From contig JACQEZ010000011.1 of assembly GCA_016200325.1 (NCBI GenBank), forward strand, positions 372,001 to 436,000: 64,000 nt of DNA. Reading direction: 5' to 3'. Below are positions 9,483 to 19,354 of this stretch, in pieces. The number at the start of each line of letters is the position of its first letter. Position 1 is the first letter of the stretch. Source of the stretch: Candidatus Manganitrophaceae bacterium (GTDB lineage Bacteria > Nitrospirota > Nitrospiria > SBBL01 > Manganitrophaceae). The notes under the pieces were generated by a model. The model was not told where the DNA came from, did no database searches, and saw only the letters and a program-made list of their open reading frames with translations. Made by a program: the position numbers and the translations under genes.

Positions 9483-9641
9483 ATGAGAAAACCGCCGTCT
9501 GATATCGGGAGGCGGCGCAAGCGCTTGGAATCCCCGGTGCCGAGGGAGGAGTATAAGAAGGAGCTCCTGTTCGATGGCATTTCGTTTGATCCGGGCGATC
9601 CGGAAGGGTATATCCGTCCGTTTAAGATTCGGAGGATTTAG
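9483..9641 (+). CDS. Small hypothetical protein, 52 residues
   Basis: The reading frame opens inside the terminator at 9420, but ATG 9483 is the sensible start, with GAGAGAGGG about 6 bases upstream. The product is basic and hydrophilic in its first half (GRRRKRLESPVPREEYKKEL), then acidic and aromatic (DGISFDPGDPEGYIRPFKIR). There is no signal peptide or membrane segment. It sits alone between a terminator and the convergent mnmA. I do not recognise the family. Confidence 0.45.
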   Translation: MRKPPSDIGRRRKRLESPVPREEYKKELLFDGISFDPGDPEGYIRPFKIRRI

Positions 9642-9693
9642 AAGGTCTGAATAAACCGGTGAGACGGTGAGACGAGCGAAAGGGCCATTGTTT

Positions 9694-10791
9694 TTAAGGT
9701 GCCGCCTCGGTCGGCGCGATCAAGCCGCCGCCGATGACTTCGTCCCCGTGGTAAAAGACAATCGACTGTCCCGGCGTGACACCGCGTTGAGGAGCGTCGA
9801 AAGAGACCCGGACCCGCCCGCCGTCGAGCGGAAAAAGGATTCCCTCCCCTGCGGGGGAGCGATACCGGATCTTCGCCTCTACACGAATCGGTCCTTCGGG
9901 ACGGTCCATTCCCCCCCACACCAGACGATCGGCGAGGACCTCCCGTCGAAGGAGCGACTCCTCCGACCCGACGACTACCTCGCGGCGTTCTGGGTCGAGT
10001 CGGGTGACATAGATCCGCTCCCCCATGGCGACATTCAATCCTCGGCGCTGGCCGATCGTGTAAAAGGCGACCCCGGCATGTTCGCCGAGCACTTCTCCCG
10101 ATTCCGTGACGATCTTTCCGGGGGCCTTCGCCTCGGGCCGGTTCTCCGTGAGGAACACCCGGTAATCTTTCTGTGTGACGAAGCAGACCTCTTGACTCTC
10201 TAAGACCTCTTCATACGGGAGACCGAGGGCCGCCGCTTTCTGGTAGACCGCTTCCTTTCGCATTCCCCCGAGTGGAAAGAGGGTGGCCGCCAACTGCGTC
10301 TGGCTGAGCCGGTATAAAAAATAGCTCTGGTCTTTTTGAGAATCGCTCCCCTTGGAAAGGGTGTACCGGGCTTGCGCCGGCCGGTGGATGATCCGGGCGT
10401 AGTGGCCGGTGGCGAGGAGGTCGGCCCCCAGCTCCCGGGCGACATCGAGGAGGCGGCCGAATTTCATTCGCTCATTGCAGCGGACACAAGGATTCGGGGT
10501 CTGGCCGGTCAGATAGGCATCGCAGAAGTCGTCGATGATTTCGGCGCGGAATTCTTCCTGGAAGTCGATGACATGGTGCGGGATGGAGAGAAGCTTGGCA
10601 ACATGGCGCGCCAGTCCGACCTTGCAGCAGGAGCGATCCTGCCACCGCTTCTCCTCATCGCCTTCTTCTTTCCAGAGGGTGAGGGTGACGCCGATCACGT
10701 CATAGCCGGCCTCTTTTAACAGGGCGGCGGTGACGGCGGAGTCGATCCCTCCACTCATTCCAACGACGACCTTTTTTTGACTTCCGCTCAA
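9694..10791 (-). CDS. mnmA: tRNA-specific 2-thiouridylase MnmA
   Basis: 365 residues. The N-terminal PP-loop ATP-binding motif SGGIDSAV is at about 14-21. The two catalytic cysteines are Cys101 in the TPNPCVRCN motif and Cys205 in ESQEVCFV, with the SDSQKDQSYFL block between them. The C-terminal beta-barrel is complete. MnmA adenylates and thiolates U34 of Lys, Glu and Gln tRNAs, the partner modification to that made by MnmE-MnmG, whose genes lie a few kilobases away on the same strand. The start lies 3 bases after the stop of the bactofilin gene, so the two are probably co-transcribed. Confidence 0.96.
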   Translation of the reverse strand: MSGSQKKVVVGMSGGIDSAVTAALLKEAGYDVIGVTLTLWKEEGDEEKRWQDRSCCKVGLARHVAKLLSIPHHVIDFQEEFRAEIIDDFCDAYLTGQTPNPCVRCNERMKFGRLLDVARELGADLLATGHYARIIHRPAQARYTLSKGSDSQKDQSYFLYRLSQTQLAATLFPLGGMRKEAVYQKAAALGLPYEEVLESQEVCFVTQKDYRVFLTENRPEAKAPGKIVTESGEVLGEHAGVAFYTIGQRRGLNVAMGERIYVTRLDPERREVVVGSEESLLRREVLADRLVWGGMDRPEGPIRVEAKIRYRSPAGEGILFPLDGGRVRVSFDAPQRGVTPGQSIVFYHGDEVIGGGLIAPTEAAP

Positions 10792-10794
10792 CCC

Positions 10795-11214
10795 CTAGCC
10801 CCCATTTGACTCATGTCCCACGGCCTGTAGGGGTCGATTCTCCACCGTGCTGGCATCGTCCCGTAACATTTCGCATTTTCCGTTGAAGTGGACCCCCTCT
10901 TCAATGATCAGGTTCGGGGTCGTCACCGAGCCGTTAAGGGTCGCTTTGGCAAGAAGATGGACTCGCTGGGTGGCCCGGATATTCCCGGTGATTTTCCCGC
11001 CGCAGATCACCGTGCCGGCGGTAATCTCCGCTTGAAGCACCGCTGTCTCGCCGACCACCAGCTTTCCCTGGGTAATGATCTCGCCCTCAACTTGTCCATC
11101 GATCCGGACTGTGCCGTTGTAGGTGAGCATCCCCTTAAATTCGGTCCCTTTACCGAGGAATGCGATAATCTCATCACTCTGCGTGACCTTCTCCTTCTCG
11201 TCTCTTCTCAACAT
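10795..11214 (-). CDS. Bactofilin downstream of parB
   Basis: 139 residues with the bactofilin beta-helix core at about 17-115: FLGKGTEFKGMLTYNGTVRI, DGQVEGEIITQGKLVVGE, TVICGGKITGNIRA, then TPNLIIEEGVHFNGKCEM. The tails are short and polar. It begins 55 bp after the parB stop and ends 3 bp before mnmA, so the likely order of transcription is parA-parB-bactofilin-mnmA. In Myxococcus xanthus bactofilins scaffold ParABS near the poles; the position here suggests a similar role, which is inference. It is clearly diverged from the copy at 8939. Confidence 0.93.
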   Translation of the reverse strand: MLRRDEKEKVTQSDEIIAFLGKGTEFKGMLTYNGTVRIDGQVEGEIITQGKLVVGETAVLQAEITAGTVICGGKITGNIRATQRVHLLAKATLNGSVTTPNLIIEEGVHFNGKCEMLRDDASTVENRPLQAVGHESNGG

Positions 11215-11269
11215 AACTCCTCCTCTGCCTGGAGGAGATCTGTGTGAGATCTCCTCACGGTTTAGCGAT

Positions 11270-12142
11270 TTATTCCGTCCCCGTCAGCTTCTCGAGGAGC
11301 CGATCCAGGTCTTCCAGGGAATAATACTCGATCCGGATCTCTCCCTTTTTCCCATGATGCGCCAAGCGAACTTTCGTTCCGAGCGCCTGACGCAGCCGAC
11401 CCTCCAGCTCTGCAACCTCGGGGGAAGAGATCTCGCGCGCTTGGGTCCCTTCGGCCCGCTTCTCTCCCTTCAGTTTTTGAACGATCGCCTCGACCTGCCG
11501 GACTGACCAGCCCTTCGACTGAATCTCCTCGGCGAGGCGGAGTTGGTCCTCCTTCCGCTCCAAGGAAAGAAGGGCCTTGGCATGTCCCATGGTCACGGTG
11601 CCGTTTGCAATCGCTCCCCAGAGTTTTTCGGGAAGTTGCAGAAGGCGAAGAAAGTTCGCCACCGATGAGCGATCGATCCCCATCCGTCCGGCAATCGCTT
11701 CTTGTGTCAGAGAAAACTCGGAGGTCAGCCGGGCATAGGCTTGGGCTTTTTCAATCGGATTGAGATCTTCCCGCTGAACGTTCTCGAGGAGCGCCCACTC
11801 CATCAACTCCTGCTCCCGGACCGTCTTCACAAGGGCCGGAATGACGGAGAACCCGGCCAGCTGCGCCGCGCGCCAACGACGCTCGCCGGCGATCAACTCA
11901 AACTGTCCGTTCTCTTCCTTCCGGACGGTGATCGGCTGGATGAGCCCGTGGCTCTTCAGTGAGGCGGCCAGTTGGGCCAGCGCGTCGGGATCAAAATGCT
12001 GCCGGGGCTGATACCGATTCGGAATGATCTTTCCGATGGCGATCTCCCGAACCTCCCCTTTCGCCGGCTCGACTGGGGGTGCCGGCGGGACCAACGCTCC
12101 GAGTCCGAGCCCTTTGCCGAGCGCTTTACGCGGCTGCTGCAC
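11270..12142 (-). CDS. parB: Chromosome partitioning protein ParB
   Basis: 290 residues. The N-terminus [12 protein letters not shown] is typical of chromosomal ParB and contacts ParA. The CTP-binding domain contains YQPRQHFD and the [12 protein letters not shown] motif. The helix-turn-helix parS reader follows ([20 protein letters not shown]), and a C-terminal dimerisation domain ends the protein. The start is GTG at 12142, inside the last codons of parA (17-base overlap), with AAGGAGG placed correctly upstream. The cognate parS is at 15604-15619. ParB clamps onto DNA at parS, spreads, and is moved by ParA. Confidence 0.97.
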   Translation of the reverse strand: MQQPRKALGKGLGLGALVPPAPPVEPAKGEVREIAIGKIIPNRYQPRQHFDPDALAQLAASLKSHGLIQPITVRKEENGQFELIAGERRWRAAQLAGFSVIPALVKTVREQELMEWALLENVQREDLNPIEKAQAYARLTSEFSLTQEAIAGRMGIDRSSVANFLRLLQLPEKLWGAIANGTVTMGHAKALLSLERKEDQLRLAEEIQSKGWSVRQVEAIVQKLKGEKRAEGTQAREISSPEVAELEGRLRQALGTKVRLAHHGKKGEIRIEYYSLEDLDRLLEKLTGTE

Positions 12143-12896
12143 GTTCCATCACCTCCTTGGCGAGCGCGAGATAGGCTTGCGCTCCCTTTGAGACCGCATC
12201 GTAGAAGACCACCGGCTTGCCATGGCTCGGCGCCTCGGCAAGGGTAATGTTCCGAGGAATCGTGTTCTGGAAAACCTGATCGCCGAAATGCGATCGGATT
12301 TCTACTTGAACCTGATTGTTGAGATTGTTCCGACCGTCGAACATGGTCAATAAAATCCCTTCGATCTCGAGAGAGGGGTTGAGCGACTGTCGAACCAGCT
12401 GAAAGGTGTTCATCAAGTGGGCCAGCCCTTCCATCGCGTAATACTCGCACTGCATCGGGATGAGAAGAGAGTGGGCCGCCGTGAGGGCATTCAACGTCAG
12501 CAGGCCGAGCGACGGGGGACAGTCGATGATGATGAATTGGAAATTTTCTTCGGCTCCTTTCAGCCGTTCTTTTAGAATCTGTTCTCGGCCATCCATCCCG
12601 ACGAGCTCCACCTCGGCGCCGACGAGATCGATATCGGCCGGAGCGAGACTGAGCCAGGGAACTTCAAAGGAGACGATCAGGTCGGACAGCCCCTTGCGGC
12701 CGATGAGAAGATCATAAACGCTTCCGGAGAGACCTTGGCGCGAGACCCCCATCCCGCTGGTTGCGTTTCCTTGCGGGTCGAGATCGATCAACAGCACTTT
12801 CTTCTCGGCGACCGCCAAGGAAGCGGCCAGGTTGATGGCGGTGGTCGTCTTGCCGACCCCCCCTTTCTGATTCACAATTGCGATGATCTTTCCCAT
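12126..12896 (-). CDS. parA: Chromosome partitioning ATPase ParA (Soj)
   Basis: 256 residues. The deviant Walker A motif [13 protein letters not shown] is at about 11-23. Walker B ([14 protein letters not shown]) follows, then the [14 protein letters not shown] segment characteristic of chromosomal ParA/Soj. It binds DNA non-specifically as an ATP dimer and is released by ParB, which pulls origins apart. It overlaps parB by 17 bases and follows rsmG by 48 bp. Confidence 0.97.
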   Translation of the reverse strand: MGKIIAIVNQKGGVGKTTTAINLAASLAVAEKKVLLIDLDPQGNATSGMGVSRQGLSGSVYDLLIGRKGLSDLIVSFEVPWLSLAPADIDLVGAEVELVGMDGREQILKERLKGAEENFQFIIIDCPPSLGLLTLNALTAAHSLLIPMQCEYYAMEGLAHLMNTFQLVRQSLNPSLEIEGILLTMFDGRNNLNNQVQVEIRSHFGDQVFQNTIPRNITLAEAPSHGKPVVFYDAVSKGAQAYLALAKEVMERAAAA

Positions 12897-12944
12897 GACG
12901 GTCTTAATCTGTCACCCATACTGAACCGAAGAAAATGCGTTATC

Positions 12945-13628
12945 CTAACATATTCCATCCTGGAAGGGAAGCCGTCCGGTCGGGCAAAACCCTCCTTCCG
13001 CCACCGTCAGAAGAACCAACGATCGGGCTTCCTCGGCGAAGGGGAGGGTGATCGGAAAAACCGCTTTCAGCGTCAACCCCGGGTGGGGATGAAGGCGCGC
13101 TTCCCAGCTTGGGCGATCGGCAGCCCCTTGAAAAAGGAGGAGCGCTCCGCCCGCCCGAACCAATGCCGGACCCGCCGACAAAATCCCCTCAGCGGCGACG
13201 GCCCGGGTGAGGAGGAGATCGAACTGCTTCTCGTATTTCGGCCCGCGGAGATGTTCGAGGCGGTCCTGAATCACCGTCACCCCCGTCAGTCCCAAGAGTC
13301 CGACCAGGTGATGAAGAAAGGCCGCCTTCTTTCCCGTCGCCTCCACGAGCGTCATCTGAATGTGAGGAGAGGCAATCTTGAGAACCAGGCCGGGAAAACC
13401 GGCGCCGCTTCCGATATCGATCCAGCGTTCATTCGGGGAGGGGTGAAGAAAAGAGAGAGGCGTCAGGGAGTCGAGGAAGTGCTTAATCACAATGTCGCGA
13501 TCGCTGCGCAGCGCGGTCAGATTCACCCGCCGATTCCATCGGACGAGCTCATCGAGATAGACCGCCAGCTGGTCTACCGGCTTTTGGGAGAGTGCGATGC
13601 CGAGCCGTTCGGCCCCCCGGAGGAGCAC
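12945..13628 (-). CDS. rsmG: 16S rRNA (guanine-527-N7)-methyltransferase RsmG (GidB)
   Basis: 227 residues. The SAM-binding glycine motif IDIGSGAGFPGLVLKI is at about 71-86, preceded by the family motif NLTALRSDRDIVIKHFLDSL. The acidic and KKAAFL segments fit RsmG. It methylates G527 in the 530 loop of 16S rRNA. It sits in the classical mnmG-rsmG-parA-parB order, 47 bp after mnmG. Confidence 0.95.
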   Translation of the reverse strand: MLLRGAERLGIALSQKPVDQLAVYLDELVRWNRRVNLTALRSDRDIVIKHFLDSLTPLSFLHPSPNERWIDIGSGAGFPGLVLKIASPHIQMTLVEATGKKAAFLHHLVGLLGLTGVTVIQDRLEHLRGPKYEKQFDLLLTRAVAAEGILSAGPALVRAGGALLLFQGAADRPSWEARLHPHPGLTLKAVFPITLPFAEEARSLVLLTVAEGGFCPTGRLPFQDGIC

Positions 13629-13675
13629 GGTTTTCCCTTCTTCATTCAGGGGACGCTCTCCATCGTGAGTGGAAG

Positions 13676-15589
13676 TCAGCGGGCAATCGCCTCGCCCCCT
13701 TCCCGCAGATCGCGCGACGGCCCGCTCTCTTTTCGTCGGCGACGCTCCAGGGCCAGCATGAGAATGGAGATCGCTGCGGGGGTCACCCCTGAAATGCGCG
13801 ATGCTTGGCCGAGCGAGCGCGGTTGCACCTTTTTTAATTTTTCGAGGACCTCCCGCGAGAGACCGAGGACGGCGTCATAGTCAAACGTTTCAGGAATTCT
13901 TTTCCCCTCCATCTGCTTGAATCGAGCGACGTGGGCCAGCTCTCGTTGAATATAGCCGTCGTATTTGATCTGAATCTCAATCTCGTCGGCAATGCTGGGA
14001 TCGGTCTGCGCTTCCAGCTGAAACCAAGAGATAAGCTGGGCGTAGTCAACTTCCGGCCGCTTGAGAAATTGGGCAAGCGAGGTAGAGGGGAGAACCCGCT
14101 CTATTCCGGCCGACGATAAAATCGCCGCCGCGTCGGGTACCATCCTAAGCTGCGTCTCCTCCAGCCACTTTCGCTCTTGTAAAAGCCGCTCTTGTTTGGA
14201 AAGATATTTTTGGTATTGCGCTTCTCTTAATAACCCGACTCCGTAGCCTTTCTCCATTAATCGTAAGTCTGCATTATCGTGTCTCAAAAGAAGCCGATAC
14301 TCGGCGCGGGAGGTAAACATACGGTAGGGCTCCTCCGTTCCCATGGTCACCAAATCGTCAATTAATACGCCGATATAGGCGTCTGATCGATCCAGAATCA
14401 GTGGGGATAAATTTCGAAGCTTTAAGACAGCATTGATTCCAGCCATGATCCCTTGGGCCGCGGCCTCTTCATAGCCGGAAGTGCCGTTAATCTGGCCGGC
14501 ATGATAGAGCCCGGAGACCGGTTTGGTCTCAAGCGTTGGGTGAAGCTGGACCGGTGGGACATAATCATACTCGATGGCATAGCCGGCGCGTACCATCTTA
14601 ACCTTTTCCAGGCCTGGAATCGTTTGGATAAACTCGAGCTGTACTTCTTCAGGGAGGCTGGTCGAAATCCCATTGGGATAGACGACATTCGTCTCTCTTC
14701 CCTCCGGCTCTAAAAAGACCTGATGGCGCGGATGGTCTGAAAACTTAACGACTTTATCTTCGATGGAGGGACAGTAACGCGGGCCGACGCCGGTGATCAC
14801 CCCGGAATAAAGGGGGGACTCTCCCAGATGGGCCTTTATGATTTCATGTGTCTTTTCATTCGTATAGGTTAGGTGACAGGGAAGTTGGTCCACCTGGAGC
14901 CGCTCTGTTGAGTAAGAGAAAGGAAGAGGAGGCTCATCGCCATACTGAGGTTGCAGTTGGCTGTAATCTATCGTTTCTGCGTCTAATCTGGGGGGTGTGC
15001 CGGTCTTCAGACGTCCTAATGTAAAACCGAGCTTTAGGAGACTCTGTGATGCTTTCTCGGAGGGGGCCTCACCGATCCGCCCGGCAGCAAAACGACGCAT
15101 GCCGATGTGGATCAGTCCTCTTAGGAAGGTTCCTGTCGTCAATATGACCGCTGAAGAATAAAACCGGGTTCCATCTGAGACAATCACGCCGACCGCTCTG
15201 CCCTCTTTCACCACCAGTTCATCGACCATCCCTTCCAAAACGGTTAGATTCGGCTGGTTAAGGAGAACGTCTGTCATTACGGAATGATAAATCGAGCGAT
15301 CAGCCTGAGCGCGCAGCGCTCGGACCGCCGGTCCTTTTCGGGTGTTTAACATCCTGAATTGAATGCCGGCACGATCAATCGCTCGGGCCATTTCTCCCCC
15401 CAGCGCATCAATTTCACGAACTAAATGCCCCTTTGCGATTCCACCAATGGCGGGATTACACGACATCTGTCCGATATTATCCATTTTTAATGTAAAGAGG
15501 AGTGTTTGAGCCCCCATCCGAGCCGCCGCAAGCGCCGCCTCACACCCCGCGTGTCCTGCGCCGACAACGATAATATCCCATTTGTTCAT
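13676..15589 (-). CDS. mnmG: tRNA uridine-5-carboxymethylaminomethyl modification enzyme MnmG (GidA)
   Basis: 637 residues from the ATG at 15589 ([17 protein letters not shown]); a longer frame back to 15706 only reads antisense-frame sequence of the mnmE 3' end. The FAD-binding [15 protein letters not shown] motif is at about 10-24. MnmG signatures include [26 protein letters not shown]-type text ([15 protein letters not shown]) and the C-terminal [16 protein letters not shown]. It works with MnmE on U34 of several tRNAs. A parS site lies just upstream, between it and mnmE. Confidence 0.97.
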   Translation of the reverse strand: MNKWDIIVVGAGHAGCEAALAAARMGAQTLLFTLKMDNIGQMSCNPAIGGIAKGHLVREIDALGGEMARAIDRAGIQFRMLNTRKGPAVRALRAQADRSIYHSVMTDVLLNQPNLTVLEGMVDELVVKEGRAVGVIVSDGTRFYSSAVILTTGTFLRGLIHIGMRRFAAGRIGEAPSEKASQSLLKLGFTLGRLKTGTPPRLDAETIDYSQLQPQYGDEPPLPFSYSTERLQVDQLPCHLTYTNEKTHEIIKAHLGESPLYSGVITGVGPRYCPSIEDKVVKFSDHPRHQVFLEPEGRETNVVYPNGISTSLPEEVQLEFIQTIPGLEKVKMVRAGYAIEYDYVPPVQLHPTLETKPVSGLYHAGQINGTSGYEEAAAQGIMAGINAVLKLRNLSPLILDRSDAYIGVLIDDLVTMGTEEPYRMFTSRAEYRLLLRHDNADLRLMEKGYGVGLLREAQYQKYLSKQERLLQERKWLEETQLRMVPDAAAILSSAGIERVLPSTSLAQFLKRPEVDYAQLISWFQLEAQTDPSIADEIEIQIKYDGYIQRELAHVARFKQMEGKRIPETFDYDAVLGLSREVLEKLKKVQPRSLGQASRISGVTPAAISILMLALERRRRKESGPSRDLREGGEAIAR

Positions 15590-15603
15590 CTGTCTGCCCC
15601 TTA

Positions 15604-15619
15604 TGTTCCACGTGGAACA
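15604..15619. promoter_or_regulatory. parS centromere site (ParB binding)
   Basis: The 16-base perfect palindrome TGTTCCACGTGGAACA lies in the 34-bp gap between mnmE and mnmG, 4.1 kb from dnaA. It differs from the Bacillus subtilis consensus (TGTTTCACGTGAAACA) by one symmetric base pair. ParB, encoded 3.5 kb away, should load here. Confidence 0.93.
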
Positions 15620-15623
15620 TCCA

Positions 15624-17006
15624 TTATTTTCCAATACAGAACTGATTAAAAACTTGATCGAGAATTTCGTCTGTGGTGGTCTCACCGACAATTTCACCCA
15701 GTGCATCGAGGGCCTCTCGTAAATCGGCCGCTAAAAACTCCCACGAGGCTTTCTTTTCAGCGGTTTCCTCTGCCCGCTTTAACGCGCGTGCAGCCGACTC
15801 TAACGCATTTTTATGCCGAAGCAAGGCAACGATTGGACGCTCGTGCTCCGGTTGATGAGAAAGGAGATGTATGACCTCTTTCTTCAGCGTTTCAACGCCT
15901 GCTTTCGTAATGGTTGAAAGTGAAATTTGTGTTTCTGGATGATCCTTCTCAAATGCAGTGAAATCAAATCTTCGGACCAAGTCAACCTTGTTCAGAACGA
16001 TTAATTTCTGTACTCCTCTAAGACGACTCGATAAAAGGTCGTCCTCCGGGCGGCAGGGCTCGCTCGCATCAATGACCCACAGGACCAAATCGGCATTCTT
16101 AATCGCGTTGGCGCCGCGCCGAACCCCTTCCGCCTCAATCGGATCGTCGGTCTCTCGATAGCCGGCCGTATCGGTTAACTGAAGGACCAGTCCATCCAGC
16201 TGGAGCCTCTCCTGCAGCAGATCACGGGTGGTTCCCGGCACCGGGGTGACGATGGCCCGATCTTCTTGAAGCAGGAGGTTCATAAGGCTCGACTTGCCAA
16301 CATTGGGACGTCCGGCGATCACCAGGTTGAAACCATCCTGGATCTTTCTCCCCTCTGCATAACTCGAGAGGATTTTGTCTACCTCGCTTGAGACCTGCTG
16401 AATCTCTTTGAACATCTGCTCGGCGGAGGAGAAGGTAATCCCTTCTTCAGAGAAGTCGATCGATGCCTCAATCTGAGCAACGATCCCAAGTAAGCACTCA
16501 CGGAGCTGAATGATCTTTTTTGAAAGATCTCCCCTGAGTTGGTTGAGTGCCCACGCATGGTGGCCCCAGTTTTGAGAAGTAATGACTTCTATTACCGCTT
16601 CCGCTTGAGCCAGATCGAGCCTGCCAGCGAGAAATGCGCGCCGTGTAAACTCTCCCGGGGAAGCAAGTCGCGCACCCTGTGAAAGCAAAATAGACAAAAT
16701 TTTCTCTAAAATCAGTGGGTTACCGTGGGTCTGAATCTCAACGGTGTCTTCGGTGGTATACGTTCGCGGTCCGTGCATAACGAGAAAAAGGGCTTCATCG
16801 ATCAACGTCTGTGTGGCGGGATTGACTACATGACCGAAGTGGGCGGTATGACTGGTAAATTCGGAGAGAAGACCTTTTCCCCGGTAGAGGGGTTGAACAA
16901 CCTGAAAGGCTTTTTCGCCGCTGACGCGGACCACGCCGATCCCTGCGAGACCTACAGCAGTTGAGATGGCGCAGATGGTGTCATCTTCCCCTGCTCGCCT
17001 TCTCAT
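15624..17006 (-). CDS. mnmE: tRNA modification GTPase MnmE (TrmE)
   Basis: 460 residues. An N-terminal folate-binding domain includes the R-G-G-E-F-T-type segment [18 protein letters not shown]. The G domain has Walker [14 protein letters not shown]3 [10 protein letters not shown] and G4 NKVD. The C-terminus is FCIGK, the invariant end that supplies the catalytic cysteine. With MnmG it builds the 5-carboxymethylaminomethyl group on U34. It starts 8 bp after the yidC stop, so it lies in the yidC operon. Confidence 0.97.
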   Translation of the reverse strand: MRRRAGEDDTICAISTAVGLAGIGVVRVSGEKAFQVVQPLYRGKGLLSEFTSHTAHFGHVVNPATQTLIDEALFLVMHGPRTYTTEDTVEIQTHGNPLILEKILSILLSQGARLASPGEFTRRAFLAGRLDLAQAEAVIEVITSQNWGHHAWALNQLRGDLSKKIIQLRECLLGIVAQIEASIDFSEEGITFSSAEQMFKEIQQVSSEVDKILSSYAEGRKIQDGFNLVIAGRPNVGKSSLMNLLLQEDRAIVTPVPGTTRDLLQERLQLDGLVLQLTDTAGYRETDDPIEAEGVRRGANAIKNADLVLWVIDASEPCRPEDDLLSSRLRGVQKLIVLNKVDLVRRFDFTAFEKDHPETQISLSTITKAGVETLKKEVIHLLSHQPEHERPIVALLRHKNALESAARALKRAEETAEKKASWEFLAADLREALDALGEIVGETTTDEILDQVFNQFCIGK

Positions 17007-17014
17007 TTTTCCTC

Positions 17015-18637
17015 TTAGGTTGCTTCATTTCCCCCCCTCTGCAGCGTCAGCCCTTCCCGTTTCATTAAATATTGCTGGCCGATGCTCAGCAGATTATTAA
17101 CGAGCCAGTAAAGAACCAATCCGGAAGGGAAATTAAGAAAGAAAAAAGTGTAGATCACAGGAAGGAAGAGCATGACTTTTGCCTGCGTCGGATCCATCGT
17201 GGTCGGTTGGGTCAACTGTTGGAAGAACATGCTGACCCCCATAATAATAGGAAGTATATAGTAGGGGTCTTTATCTGAAAGGTCATGAATCCAGAGGATA
17301 AAAGGGGCCTGTCTTAAGTCGATCGTGTTATATAAAATATTAAATAGTGCAACAAATACAGGTATTTGAACAAGCATCGGGAGGCAGCCCCCGACGGGGT
17401 TGATCTTATGTTCCTTATAAAGGTTCATCAACTCCTGATTCATCCGAGTCCGGTCTGCCGCATGCTTTTTTCGAATGGCATTGATCTTTGGCTGGACGGC
17501 TGCCATCTCTTTCATGGACACAAGGCTCTTACGGGTGACCGGGAAAAAGAGAACCTTCACCAAAACGGTCACAAGGATAATTGCGACCCCATAATTATGG
17601 CTAAATTGATAGAAAAAGCGGATGATATAGAAGAGCGGTTTCGCAACCAGCCGAACGGGAAGCCAACTTCCGACGATGAACCAACCGAAATCGATTGACT
17701 CTTCAAGGTGGACACCAAGGCTGGCCAAGCGATCATACTCTTTCGGACCGGCATAAAGGGCCAGGTTTTTCTGGTCCGCTTGTGCCGATGGGAGCTTTAA
17801 ATCGACCCGAATCTGCTTCTCTCCCTCTTTCTTAACAATAGCGGTGCTCGGCTGATCCGGACCTCTGACAACCAAGGCGCTTAAAAAGTATTTGTCCTGC
17901 ATTCCCGTCCAGGCCAAAGCGCCTTCATGGGTCACCGAATCGGTAATCTTAGATTCTTTTTCCTTGAAGACCTCCCCATTCACTAAGCTGATCGAACCGA
18001 CGCTTCCTCCAATTTCCTGACCCCAATCTTCGATTCCGAAGTTGGTTCCAAGTGAGAGGTCGTAAGGCTGGGAATAGCCCTCACGCGTGACCTGGAGATC
18101 GACCAAGTAGCTATCATGGTGAAAGGTGAGGCTTTTCTGAATCTTGTGCCCGTCCGCTCCGACGAAGCTGAGGGTGACGACCTCTTGGGGTTTCTGCGGG
18201 TTTAACTCCGTCGGACGCTCGTCGAGCGTATAGATCTGCCGAGACCCGACCGGCTCCTCCGGGCTGATCAATGTCAATGGGAAGGTTTTTGCCTCTTTCG
18301 GTACAAGCTCGATCGGTGCCCGTTCCCCCGATGGATCTTTCTTTATATATTTTTTGAGTTGCCACTCCTTAATGACCCCTCCTACATTCGAGAGGACCAC
18401 CCGGTAGAGATCACTCTCAATAACCTTCTCCTTCGCCTTGACCTCGCTGACGGGGGGTGTCTCTGCTGAAGAGCGGGGCTGTGGGGAAGTCGGCTCTTCG
18501 ATCGGAGTCCGTGTCGGCACCTCTTTGAGCACCTCGGGGGCCGGTTTAGTAGGACCTCCCATCCGTTCGAGAAAATAAGGATAGGCAAAGATGATCCCTA
18601 ACGAAAGAATTAAAAACACGATAAGACGCTTTTCCAT
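17015..18637 (-). CDS. yidC: Membrane protein insertase YidC
   Basis: 540 residues with the Gram-negative layout: one N-terminal membrane segment (LIVFLILSLGIIFAYPYF), a large periplasmic beta-domain (about 60-320) and the conserved five-helix insertase core (about 335-520). Core landmarks are the basic loop with MKEMAAVQPKINAIRKK, NPVGGCLPMLVQIPVFVALF and the final GLVLYWLVNNLLSIGQQY. It inserts membrane proteins alone or with SecYEG. The order rpmH-rnpA-yidD-yidC-mnmE is the classical one. Confidence 0.97.
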   Translation of the reverse strand: MEKRLIVFLILSLGIIFAYPYFLERMGGPTKPAPEVLKEVPTRTPIEEPTSPQPRSSAETPPVSEVKAKEKVIESDLYRVVLSNVGGVIKEWQLKKYIKKDPSGERAPIELVPKEAKTFPLTLISPEEPVGSRQIYTLDERPTELNPQKPQEVVTLSFVGADGHKIQKSLTFHHDSYLVDLQVTREGYSQPYDLSLGTNFGIEDWGQEIGGSVGSISLVNGEVFKEKESKITDSVTHEGALAWTGMQDKYFLSALVVRGPDQPSTAIVKKEGEKQIRVDLKLPSAQADQKNLALYAGPKEYDRLASLGVHLEESIDFGWFIVGSWLPVRLVAKPLFYIIRFFYQFSHNYGVAIILVTVLVKVLFFPVTRKSLVSMKEMAAVQPKINAIRKKHAADRTRMNQELMNLYKEHKINPVGGCLPMLVQIPVFVALFNILYNTIDLRQAPFILWIHDLSDKDPYYILPIIMGVSMFFQQLTQPTTMDPTQAKVMLFLPVIYTFFFLNFPSGLVLYWLVNNLLSIGQQYLMKREGLTLQRGGNEAT

Positions 18638-18673
18638 AGATTGAATTCTGGCTTTCTAAATTTAATAAGCTAT

Positions 18674-18883
18674 TTACTTCACCGGGTCGTAGCCACCCGG
18701 ACAGAAGGGATGACAGCGAACGAGGCGCTTTAACGTCATCACAAGACCGATGAAAAAGCCATGACGTTCAACCGCCTCAAGAGAATAGGATGAACAGGTC
18801 GGGTAAAACCGACATACTGGTGGAAATATAGGCGAGATCCATTTCCGATAAAATCGGATGAGGAGAATATATGCAAAGGACAT
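18674..18883 (-). CDS. yidD: Membrane protein insertion efficiency factor YidD
   Basis: 69 residues with the whole family signature: [20 protein letters not shown], then [14 protein letters not shown], then [13 protein letters not shown]. The conserved cysteines are present. YidD is a small amphipathic inner-membrane-associated protein that helps YidC. Its ATG shares one base with the rnpA stop codon, so translation is probably coupled. Confidence 0.95.
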   Translation of the reverse strand: MSFAYILLIRFYRKWISPIFPPVCRFYPTCSSYSLEAVERHGFFIGLVMTLKRLVRCHPFCPGGYDPVK

Positions 18884-19275
18884 TATTTTTTTCTTTGCAT
18901 TCCTAAAAAAATTTTCATTACCTGATCAACCGCATCGTTGAGACCGATTCCTTTTGAGTCGGAGCGGGGAATCAGGATGAGCTGATACCCCTTTAAAAGA
19001 AGCTTGTGACGCTGGAGGGCCTCCCTAAAGATCCGCTTCGTCCGATTGCGCTCCGCCGCTGTTCCCAGCTTCTTTTTAACTTGGATCGAATAAGAAGGGG
19101 GTGTCGACGCGCGACTCTCAATGAAAAAAAGGACAAAAGCGGATGATAAAACTTTTCTTCCCTTCTCAAAGACGTTGCGGATTTCCGGTCGTGTCAGCCG
19201 TTTGAGCGTGACTTTAGGCGGTCGAAAGCCGCTTTCGCCCTTTGGCTCTTCTGTTTTTAATAACCCTTCTACCAT
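18883..19275 (-). CDS. rnpA: Ribonuclease P protein component RnpA, with N-terminal extension overlapping rpmH
   Basis: 130 residues. The core starts near residue 24 ([18 protein letters not shown]) and includes [20 protein letters not shown], the RNA-binding RNR-type motif. It is the protein subunit that helps RNase P RNA process tRNA precursors. The only plausible start codon is ATG 19275. That start gives an extra stretch of about 22 residues and a 62-base out-of-frame overlap with the rpmH gene. This resembles the Thermus arrangement, in which rpmH lies within a long rnpA. Confidence 0.93.
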   Translation of the reverse strand: MVEGLLKTEEPKGESGFRPPKVTLKRLTRPEIRNVFEKGRKVLSSAFVLFFIESRASTPPSYSIQVKKKLGTAAERNRTKRIFREALQRHKLLLKGYQLILIPRSDSKGIGLNDAVDQVMKIFLGMQRKK

Positions 19276-19354
19276 TGGGAGTCGACATTCTTTTTAGAAA
19301 GCCATGTGTTCTGTTTCTTCTCAGTTTGCTTGGCTGGCGATATGTAATAGACAT
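19214..19354 (-). CDS. rpmH: Ribosomal protein L34 (46 residues), overlapping rnpA
   Basis: Reading the minus strand from ATG 19354 gives a 46-residue basic protein with the L34 signature: [19 protein letters not shown], then [20 protein letters not shown], ending TA. Apart from a slightly altered N-terminus (MSITYRQPS for the usual MKRTYQPS) this is a full-length L34. The stop codon TAA is at 19216-19214, 62 bases inside rnpA in another frame. The gene falls below common ORF length cut-offs and is easily missed. No strong ribosome-binding site is seen except GAGGAG about 5 bases upstream. Confidence 0.95.
   Translation of the reverse strand: MSITYRQPSKLRRNRTHGFLKRMSTPNGRRVIKNRRAKGRKRLSTA

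Noticed and set aside
15590-15706. N-terminal extension of mnmG
   Set aside because: It covers the mnmE end and the parS site; the family start [17 protein letters not shown] is at 15589.
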